64,000 bases of DNA from Opitutaceae bacterium TAV5. Lineage in GTDB: Bacteria > Verrucomicrobiota > Verrucomicrobiia > Opitutales > Opitutaceae. The position numbers were made by a program, and so were the translations under genes. Each line of letters starts with the position of its first letter. Within the stretch, counting starts at the first letter, position 1. Positions 57,471 through 64,000 of the stretch are shown in pieces. Location of the stretch: positions 496,001 to 560,000 of the forward strand of contig CP007053.1 of NCBI GenBank assembly GCA_000242935.3, read 5' to 3'. A model generated the notes under the pieces. The model made no database searches. It was not told the DNA's origin and saw only the letters and a list, made by a program, of their open reading frames with translations.

Positions 57471-58661
57471 TCAGGCTTTCGCCCCTGGCACCCGTGCTTT
57501 CGGCGGCGGACGCAGGCAGGCACACGAACTGCGTTTTACAAAATCGGGCGGAATCATCACCTCGCGGCTGCCCGATCGCGAACCGGAAGCCGTGTCGCCA
57601 CCGCCGCGCGAGCCGAGCAGCACGGCGAGTTGCGTGAGCGTCTGCACCACGCGGCCGATGTGCACGTCGAACGTCGTCAGCGGGGGATCGAGTTCCGCCG
57701 TCACCGGCAGATTGTCGTGCCCCACCAGGCTGAAATCCGCCGGCAGGGACAGTCCGGCATCGAGCGCGGCCCTCCGCCCGCCGATTGCCAGCCAGTCCGA
57801 CGCAAATACCATCGCCGAGGGGCGTTCCCCGGCCACCGTCCGCCGCAACAGCGGCAGCAGCGCCTCCCGGGCCCCCTCCTGGTTGCAGGCCGCTGCCGGC
57901 AACGTGAACATCCAGTCCCTCCGTTCCTCCAGGTTAAATTCGCCCAGCGCCGCCGGAAACGCTTCCGCGTATTCGCGAAAATACAACTCTTCCGCCGGTC
58001 CCGTCATCAGCCCGATCCGCTGGTGTCCGAGCGCCGCGAGGTATTGCACGGCCTGGCTGCAACTCTGCCCCGCATCCACCAGCACGCTCACCTGGTCGGC
58101 AAAGGGCGAACGCTTGTCGAAGAGCACCGCGGGAACGCCGCGCTCGTGCGCCACGGCGAACGACGATTCTGCGAAGTGCCCGTAAAAAATCCCCACGTCC
58201 ACTTCCAGCGCCTGGGCGCGCAGGTCGGCGTCGTTCTGGTAATAAAACACCTTCAGGTCCACGCCACGGGTTCCGAGCGTGCCGCGCAGCCGCTCGATCA
58301 GGTTGAGCGCGTTCGGGTTGATGTCGCGCGACGGACCGTAATAGGGCGCGAAAAAGAGCCCCGCCACCATCGACGGGCGCGCCTTCAGCTGACGCGCCGC
58401 GCTGTTGGGCGTGTAGCGGTGCTCCCGGGCCGCTTCCAGCACCCGCTGGCGCGTGCTCGCGCTCACGCCGGGACGGTTGTTGAGCGCACGCGACACGCTG
58501 ACCATGCTCAGCCCGAGGAGACGCGACAGCTCCTTCAGGTCCACCGTGGCCGTCCCGGCGCCCGGGCCGGAAGCCTCTCCCGGGGCGATGGGATTCGCCA
58601 CTCCCGCCGTGCCACCGAAAAGCGAATCAGGAATCTCAACGCTGCTCATGAATGCAGTCAT
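57471..58661 (-). CDS. LacI-family transcriptional regulator 2
   Basis: 396 residues. An unusually long N-terminus of about 40 residues (Gly/Ala/Pro-rich) precedes the HTH VDLKELSRLLGLSMVSVSRA, LNNRPGVSASTRQRVLEAAR and hinge RYTPNSAARQLKARPSMVAG. The sensor domain follows the usual pattern (FYYQNDADLRAQAL, GLMTGPAEELYFREYAEAF, FASDWLAIGGRRAAL, LVGHDNLPV). The ATG at 58661 is preferred; 58649 (residue 5) is possible. It probably controls the divergent PEP-CTERM/pseudopilin genes through the dyad at 58988-59000 and its own downstream GH35-SGNH operon. Confidence 0.9.
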   Translation of the reverse strand: MTAFMSSVEIPDSLFGGTAGVANPIAPGEASGPGAGTATVDLKELSRLLGLSMVSVSRALNNRPGVSASTRQRVLEAAREHRYTPNSAARQLKARPSMVAGLFFAPYYGPSRDINPNALNLIERLRGTLGTRGVDLKVFYYQNDADLRAQALEVDVGIFYGHFAESSFAVAHERGVPAVLFDKRSPFADQVSVLVDAGQSCSQAVQYLAALGHQRIGLMTGPAEELYFREYAEAFPAALGEFNLEERRDWMFTLPAAACNQEGAREALLPLLRRTVAGERPSAMVFASDWLAIGGRRAALDAGLSLPADFSLVGHDNLPVTAELDPPLTTFDVHIGRVVQTLTQLAVLLGSRGGGDTASGSRSGSREVMIPPDFVKRSSCACLRPPPKARVPGAKA

Positions 58662-58982
58662 AACGCGCAACAATCGGGAGGACTCAAGGATGCGATTGGC
58701 CTGTTCTTGCCGGACCGGACACACGTCCACACTCCCCCGGCCGACGCAGGAAAATGCCGCAGCCCCGTTTCCCGATCCGGGAAAAGCCGGCTGCACCCGG
58801 ACTCACAACCGGCACACCGGGCGCGGCCCGCAATCGAATGAATTTCGTCTTTGGAATGGAGTTTCTGGAAGTCATCAAGATAAACGATTAAAATTTGTTT
58901 TTCGAAAAGGCCGCAAGGCGATCTCATAGGAACAAAAGCACGAACAAAAAGCAGAACGAATTTGTGAACGCTCTTTTTTCGT

Positions 58983-59012
58983 TTGACAACGATAATCGTT
59001 TTAACCTTTCAT
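58983..59012 (+). promoter_or_regulatory. Promoter with operator-like palindrome
   Basis: TTGACA at 58983-58988 is a -35 consensus; a weak -10 candidate TTTCAT is at 59007-59012 (18-base spacing). A 13-bp palindrome AACGATAATCGTT (58988-59000) overlaps the end of the -35 and the start of the spacer, where a LacI-type protein would block RNA polymerase. An AACGATTA half-site lies upstream at about 58884. The whole 58662-59061 gap (400 bases) is otherwise free of genes; it is AT-richer near 58860-59010. Confidence 0.6.
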
Positions 59013-59061
59013 TGCGGTGTCATTTTTTCCCCTTCATTCGCCTCACTCGAATCCAAGCATC

Positions 59062-59796
59062 ATGAAAAACTCCACGCATACTCTCGGCCGGGTTCTGCTC
59101 GCCGCCGTTTCGTTCGCACTCGCCAGCACGGTTGCCTCCGCCGCCGGCATCGATCTTGCCTCGACCGCGGATACCTATGTCCGCTCCGATCAAGGGAACA
59201 CCAACAAGAATGCCGAATCCGAACTCTGGGTCGGCCACCTGGCCACTCCGGTTCAGTTCCGGACTCTCCTGACCTTCGATCTTTCGGCCATCCCGGAAAA
59301 CGCCGTCATCAATTCCGTCTCCCTCACTCTCCAGCAGGTGGTCGAGGACGGCAGCAGCACGATCGGATCCATCACCGTCAACCTGTACCTCGCCGACCCG
59401 TTCACCGAATCCACGGCCACCTGGAACAACACGCAGAGCGGCGCCCCCGGCTCCACCGTGCTTTCTTCTTCCGCTGTCAGCCTCCGCCCAAGCCAGGGAT
59501 CGGGCTCGTACGGGCTTCCCGCCAGCGTCACATGGTCCTCATCGGCAGCCTTCGTTGATGCCGTGCAGACGGCCTACAACGCAGGTACCTCGATCAGCTT
59601 CCTCCTTGCCGATGCCGACGAGAGCGATACCGTCCGCCAGCTCCTCAAATTTGCCAGCCGGGAAAATACCGCCCTCGTGCCGAAACTCACCATCGACTAC
59701 ACCGTCACGCCCATCCCCGAACCCGCCACCGTAGCCATGCTTCTCGGGGCCGGCATGTTCGGGGTCGCGGTTGCCCTCCGCTGCCGTCGCGCCTGA
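59062..59796 (+). CDS. PEP-CTERM protein with DNRLRE-type domain
   Basis: 244 residues. Signal peptide (residues 8-27, ending TVASA) followed by a beta-sandwich with the pattern AGIDLASTADTYVRSDQGNT, STATWNNTQSG, and FLLADADESDTVRQLLKFAS near the end, as in DNRLRE/CBM96-like domains found in polysaccharide-associated proteins. The C-terminal sorting signal is IPEPATVAMLLGAGMFGVAV plus RCRRA. The exosortase is not in the window. First gene of the plus-strand set divergent from LacI regulator 2. Confidence 0.85.
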   Translation: MKNSTHTLGRVLLAAVSFALASTVASAAGIDLASTADTYVRSDQGNTNKNAESELWVGHLATPVQFRTLLTFDLSAIPENAVINSVSLTLQQVVEDGSSTIGSITVNLYLADPFTESTATWNNTQSGAPGSTVLSSSAVSLRPSQGSGSYGLPASVTWSSSAAFVDAVQTAYNAGTSISFLLADADESDTVRQLLKFASRENTALVPKLTIDYTVTPIPEPATVAMLLGAGMFGVAVALRCRRA

Positions 59797-59891
59797 ATCC
59801 CGCCGGCCTTCTCCTCCGGCCGCCGCATTGTTGCCAGGAAATGCGACGGCCTCTTTCTCCCCCTGCCACCACGCTCCCCGTTTTCCCCATC

Positions 59892-60572
59892 ATGAACACC
59901 TGCCCGCTGTATCGAATTCGCAAACACCACCGCTCCGCTTTCACCCTGATCGAACTTCTCACGGTCATTGCCATTATCGGCATTCTCGCGGCCATCATCA
60001 TTCCCACGGTCGGCAAGGTGCGCGACACCGCCCGTTCCGCCCAATGCCTCGGCAACCTCCGCCAGATCGGGGCCGCCGCACGCCTCTACATCGAGGACAA
60101 CAAGGGCATGACGCCGCCGCTTGGTTATCTGTTTTACAAAAAACTCTGGCCCTATGCCTACAACCCGGAACAGGTCGATTCCATTAACGTCACAGGGGCA
60201 GAACTGCCGGGAGCGCCCATTGCCGGCACCATCTTCGAATGCCCCAAAGCGCATGCGGACTCCGCTCCCGATATCACCACCATCCGCAGCTATGGAGTCA
60301 ACGACCAGCTGGCTCCCGGTGCCAGCTCAACAAAGAACACCGAAGGTATCAACATCAACCTGGTTACCACGCCTTCGCTCGCCGCATTTTTCGGAGATGT
60401 AAAAAACTCCAGCGCCTTGCACCCTAACCCCAATACCTGCAACGGACGCCATAACGACAAAATGAACGTCGTCTTTGTCGACGGCCATGCCGCCGCCGTC
60501 ACCCTCACGACCGAAATCACCGATCCCGGCAGCTGGAACACCAATCCGTTCTGGATCGGCATCCAGCGCTGA
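59892..60572 (+). CDS. Pseudopilin with prepilin N-terminal methylation domain
   Basis: 226 residues. Leader and helix RSAFTLIELLTVIAIIGILA, then AIIIPTVGKVRDTARSAQC. The globular part ends with NVVFVDGHAAAVTL, the H-X-DG-like end motif of verrucomicrobial and planctomycete pseudopilins. The start ATG 59892 gives a 15-residue leader. It is the twin of the gene at 34556-35197, and as there it sits in an operon with a PEP-CTERM protein and a large secreted protein. Confidence 0.88.
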   Translation: MNTCPLYRIRKHHRSAFTLIELLTVIAIIGILAAIIIPTVGKVRDTARSAQCLGNLRQIGAAARLYIEDNKGMTPPLGYLFYKKLWPYAYNPEQVDSINVTGAELPGAPIAGTIFECPKAHADSAPDITTIRSYGVNDQLAPGASSTKNTEGININLVTTPSLAAFFGDVKNSSALHPNPNTCNGRHNDKMNVVFVDGHAAAVTLTTEITDPGSWNTNPFWIGIQR

Positions 60573-60645
60573 GCTTCAAACCACACCCCGAAACCGCGAC
60601 GCCTGCTCGCTTCTTTTCCTCGCCCGCCTCCACTCCCTTTTCGCC

Positions 60646-63600
60646 ATGATCCACCCGAAGCCGCCGGCCTCGCCTGCCACTGCATTTGCCATCCTTCCCG
60701 CACTCGCGCTGCTCCTCATCGCCTGCTTCACGGCTATCGTCCGCGCCGCCGCCCCCACGCCCGCCGACACGCTTCTCATCGAACCCGAGACCTTCACCGC
60801 ACTCGGCCCCTGGCAACGCACGGGAGACACCATCCAGTCCGCCAACATGCCTGCCGTCGCCTTCGCCGGCTTTCGCGTCGCCCAACCCGGCGACTACCAG
60901 GTCTGGACCCGCTCCCAGGATTTTCCCGCCAGCCAGCCCGGCACCCGCCGCTTCCGGATCAAAATCGACGAAACCCCGCTCGCCCGCGAATCCGGCGCGC
61001 ACGGCCACGAAGGCTGGCACTGGGAACATGTCGGCTCCGCCCGCCTCGATGCCGGCACCCATCTCCTGGAAATCGACGACACCGCCCGCTTCTACGGACG
61101 GCTCGAGGCCATCCTCATCACGCGCACCGGTCTTGACCCCAACACCCAACCACGCGCCTCCCTCAACCGCTTTCACCACGATGTCATCCAGCCCACCCGC
61201 GTTGCCGCCGTTGATGACGCCGCCATCACTCCGCCCGCTCCCGATGCCATCCCGCTCGCCGAGCTCCGCAACGCCGACATCGTTATCCGCTTTCTCCCCG
61301 CACGCGCTGCCGACGGTTCCCCGCGCATCTGGCGAGAAACCGTCTTCCTGAACTCTCCCGCTTCTGCCAGCCCGCCGCCCTCCGCTCCGGTCACGTCAGT
61401 TGCCGCCGGCGTTGAACCGCTCCTGCTTCTCTCCCGCGATCCCTCCGTCGCGCCCGTTTCGTTCTCCGCCTGGTTCCCGAGCTGGCCCACGACGGCGCAA
61501 ACCGACTGGGACCTCGAGGGCCGCCGGCTCCGCCGCCCCGCCGATGCCCGCGATCCTTTCGCCGCCGGCGACCTCACCTCGCTCCCCCCCGTCGCTCTCC
61601 GCGTCATCGACGCCTCCACTGTCGAGCTCACCTACCGCTCCGCCAGCACCTCCCTCGGCGCCGCCGCCCGCTGGACACTTCCCGCCGCCGGCCACATCGT
61701 CCGTGTCGAAACCAGCCTCACTGTCCCGGCCGACGCCTTTTATTCCCTCGCCTTCGGCGCCGGTCCCGCGTCCACCCGCGACAACATTACCGCCGTCCAG
61801 CTGCCCCCCCTCTATCAACTCCGCCGGCTCCCCGACGAGCCCGTCCTGATCACCTCGTCGTTCACCCCGCATCCCCTCGCCCTCATCGAAACCCGGTCCC
61901 GCGGCGCCACCGATCGCGCATCCCCCGTCACCACCGGCGTCATCGCCGATCCTGCCGCGCTTACCCGTGCCTGGCCTTCCCGCACCAATCCCACCCACGG
62001 TTTCTCTCTCGTCGGTCCGGCCGGCGAACCTCACCCCTTCGTTTTCAGCCCCGTCCTCGGCGGCGACGGCTCCCGCATCGCCCGCGGCCAGGCTGTCCAC
62101 GCAGCCTGGCACATTGTCACGGCGCCTCTCCCCTGGTCCGATGTCATGCGCGAGTCCGACACCGCGCTGTATCAACTCGAAGACTACCGCGAACCCGTCT
62201 CCGCCTCGCTCTCCGTCCAGGCGCTCAACATCATCGACCTCATCGCCGATGACCGCGCCTCCGGCTGGGACCCGTTCCTCAAGGGTCCGGCCAATATCGA
62301 AAGCCCCGATACCGTCACCCACGCTGCGCCGCTCATGTATTTCTCCGCGGCACGGCTGACGCGGGATGCCGCATTTTACAAAAAACGCGCCCTTCCCACT
62401 CTGGAATACCTGCTCAGCCGCCCGGGCGCCCACTTCGCTCTCACCCACGAAGGCAATCTCTACGTCACCCGGGCCACCGCGAAGATTGATTTCAAAAACG
62501 TCTTTTTCGGCTCGGCCGTCTGGCAAGGCGTCGATGCGCTCCTCGGCGAGCTCAATCCCTGGCTCCGTGACTACGCCGCCGATAACGGCCGCCCCCTCCG
62601 CCCTCGCAACAACAGCGCCGAGCCCGAATGGTCCGGCCTGCTCGCCCTCTATCGGCAAACCCCCTCGCCTGAGCTCCTCGCCAAGGTCCGCTACGAAGCC
62701 AATTCCTGGATTCAGCGTGTCCAGACGCTCAACGCCGCCACGACCCGCGGCATTCAACCTTTCTACAATGTCAGCTTCTATCCCTACTGGTGGGACCTCC
62801 TCGATCTTTACGAGATCACCGACGACACCCGCTACCGCGACGCCGCCCGCCAGTTTGCCTGGCAAACCGTCGCCGGCATCTGGGTCACGCCCCCCGCCGC
62901 CCCGCCGCCCGCGACCGCCACGCTCTACCCCGGCGGACACATCACCGGTTCCTACTACATCTGGTGGCTCGGCAACGACCGCTTCCGCCTTGGCTGGCCC
63001 CCGCGAGCGGGCGACCGGAAACACCACGAAGCCCTCGTCCCCGTCGATCTCCCCGTTCCCGAAAAAACCGTCCCCGCGTGGGTTGTCTCGCCGGTCGGCC
63101 TCGGCCTCGAACAGCCCATCTCCTGGCTCACCGCTGCCCACCAGATGAGCAACATCCAGCTCTCCTCCTGGGCCGCCAATCTCCTCCGCCTTTCCGTCGC
63201 CACCGGCGATGATTACTGGCGCACGTTCGCGCGCAACTCCATCATCGGCCGCGGAGCCAGCTACCCCGGCTACTACCTCTCCGACTTCGTGGATTTCATG
63301 CACGATCCCGATTATCCGAAGAAAGGCCCTGACCTCACCTCCTTCTACTGGCACCATGTCCCCGTACACCTCGCCATGGTCGTCGATTATCTCGTCACCG
63401 ACGCCGATACCCGCACCGGCGGCGCCATCCGTTTCCCCTACGCCAGGCAACAAGGCTACGTCTGGTTTTCCAACCGTATCTACGGCGGCCAACCCGGCCG
63501 CGTCCTCGACGACAACGCCTGCTGGCCCTGGCTCGATCGCCGCAGTTTCTCTGTCGATACACCCAAAGTCGACTACCTCGGCGCCCGCAGTCGCGACAAA

Positions 63601-64000
63601 TTCCACGTCGTCCTCCTCAACCAGGCCCGGGGCTCCGCCACCGCCCGCATCTTCATCGACCCTGCCCGCACCGGTATCACTCCCGGCTCCACTCCCCGGC
63701 TCCGCACCACCACCGACTCCGCCGACACCGGCACACCGCTCGCTGCCGACGCCGACGGACGTTTCACCCTCCCGCTCGAACGCGGCGGCTGGGCCGTCCT
63801 CTCCTTCGATGCCCGTCCCGATGACGTCTGGCCCGCGCTTCCTCCCCTCGAAGCCCGGCCCGTCAAAATCACGCCGACCGACACCGCGTGGGGCGAAGGC
63901 CGCGCCTTCCGCATCCGCTCTCCATACGGCACCGACTCCCTCTATGTCGCCCTCTCCGGGCGCCCCGACGGCGGCAAGGTCACTCTCCTCCCCGACGACG
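60646..64000 (+). CDS. Large secreted protein, CBM-like N-terminus, 3' end cut
   Basis: At least 1118 codons, still open at the window end. A leader (residues 12-34, ending AIVRAA) is followed by a beta-rich domain LIEPETFTALGPWQRTGDTI ... LDAGTHLLEIDDTARFYGRL, of the style of carbohydrate-binding modules. From about residue 490 there is a helical region with repeated aromatic motifs (SVQALNIIDLIADDR, ALPTLEYLLSRPGAHFALTH, FYNVSFYPYWWDLLDLYEIT, YPGGHITGSYYIWWLGNDRF) that could be an alpha/alpha toroid, the fold of several lyases and glycosidases. I do not recognise the family or active site. Third plus-strand gene of the locus. Confidence 0.7.
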   Translation, partial: MIHPKPPASPATAFAILPALALLLIACFTAIVRAAAPTPADTLLIEPETFTALGPWQRTGDTIQSANMPAVAFAGFRVAQPGDYQVWTRSQDFPASQPGTRRFRIKIDETPLARESGAHGHEGWHWEHVGSARLDAGTHLLEIDDTARFYGRLEAILITRTGLDPNTQPRASLNRFHHDVIQPTRVAAVDDAAITPPAPDAIPLAELRNADIVIRFLPARAADGSPRIWRETVFLNSPASASPPPSAPVTSVAAGVEPLLLLSRDPSVAPVSFSAWFPSWPTTAQTDWDLEGRRLRRPADARDPFAAGDLTSLPPVALRVIDASTVELTYRSASTSLGAAARWTLPAAGHIVRVETSLTVPADAFYSLAFGAGPASTRDNITAVQLPPLYQLRRLPDEPVLITSSFTPHPLALIETRSRGATDRASPVTTGVIADPAALTRAWPSRTNPTHGFSLVGPAGEPHPFVFSPVLGGDGSRIARGQAVHAAWHIVTAPLPWSDVMRESDTALYQLEDYREPVSASLSVQALNIIDLIADDRASGWDPFLKGPANIESPDTVTHAAPLMYFSAARLTRDAAFYKKRALPTLEYLLSRPGAHFALTHEGNLYVTRATAKIDFKNVFFGSAVWQGVDALLGELNPWLRDYAADNGRPLRPRNNSAEPEWSGLLALYRQTPSPELLAKVRYEANSWIQRVQTLNAATTRGIQPFYNVSFYPYWWDLLDLYEITDDTRYRDAARQFAWQTVAGIWVTPPAAPPPATATLYPGGHITGSYYIWWLGNDRFRLGWPPRAGDRKHHEALVPVDLPVPEKTVPAWVVSPVGLGLEQPISWLTAAHQMSNIQLSSWAANLLRLSVATGDDYWRTFARNSIIGRGASYPGYYLSDFVDFMHDPDYPKKGPDLTSFYWHHVPVHLAMVVDYLVTDADTRTGGAIRFPYARQQGYVWFSNRIYGGQPGRVLDDNACWPWLDRRSFSVDTPKVDYLGARSRDKFHVVLLNQARGSATARIFIDPARTGITPGSTPRLRTTTDSADTGTPLAADADGRFTLPLERGGWAVLSFDARPDDVWPALPPLEARPVKITPTDTAWGEGRAFRIRSPYGTDSLYVALSGRPDGGKVTLLPDD

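Noticed and set aside
61396-63606. A 736-codon minus-strand open frame opposite the large secreted protein
   Set aside because: Gly/Asp/Val-rich shadow; the plus frame has a signal peptide and ordered domains and continues the operon.

Overview
This GC-rich, gene-dense window looks like a chromosomal segment of a verrucomicrobial bacterium, most likely Opitutales/Opitutaceae. The taxonomy is inferred from protein style, not from a marker search. It rests on two PEP-CTERM proteins, two verrucomicrobial/planctomycete-type pseudopilins (AFTL[V/I]ELLTVIAIIGILA), LacI-controlled glycoside hydrolase loci, a fused CcoN-CcoO cbb3 oxidase, and many short palindromic repeats of the GTGGCACGGGC...GCCCGTG type. 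Shine-Dalgarno sequences are weak or absent before many genes, so several starts rest on family alignment.

Layout. 1-5.4 kb: housekeeping genes gatA (5' truncated by the window edge), gatB, yraN, an exported cyclophilin, meaB with a His-rich N-terminus, and yjbQ. 5.4-8.5 kb (minus): pyrD, a menE-like acyl-CoA ligase carrying three repeat insertions, and a YkgJ-type Cys-cluster protein. 8.6-10.6 kb: an AroP-like permease and a PII protein, closed by a near-perfect 25-bp hairpin. 10.7-12.4 kb: META-domain lipoprotein, a small HTH protein and a Cys-containing hypothetical. 12.6-18.2 kb: cbb3 oxidase cluster (CcoS-like with a His/Cys tail, CcoNO fusion, CcoQ, monoheme CcoP, CcoG). 18.3-22.2 kb: lipoprotein, tyrS, recA. 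22.4-30.1 kb: a cyanate-assimilation cluster (divergent LysR regulator, two NrtA-like binding proteins, ABC permease and ATPase, cyanase, outer-membrane porin). 30.4-36.3 kb: a first LacI / pseudopilin / PEP-CTERM / glycosidase locus. 36.3-45 kb: RHH protein, galK, AAA ATPase, SASA-type esterase, small membrane protein, DEAD-box helicase, NtrC-type regulator. 44.9-53.4 kb: pilT, dapA-dapB, ruvA, mfd and a SurA-like PPIase. 53.7-64 kb: a second LacI locus with GH35 beta-galactosidase and SGNH esterase on one side, and PEP-CTERM protein, pseudopilin and a large secreted protein (cut by the window end) on the other.

How it fits together. The oxidase cluster indicates respiration at low oxygen. 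The cyanate cluster would bring a reduced-nitrogen precursor through the outer membrane and inner membrane to cyanase. The two carbohydrate loci, with galK, suggest use of plant- or mucus-type beta-galactosides and acetylated polysaccharides.

Most unusual features. (1) REP-like repeat units whose sequence has no stop codon in any of the six frames, and which sit inside menE and mfd apparently without breaking the frame. (2) The same trio (LacI regulator, PEP-CTERM protein, pseudopilin) placed next to a large secreted protein at two separate loci, which may represent a SusCD-free type of polysaccharide utilization locus.
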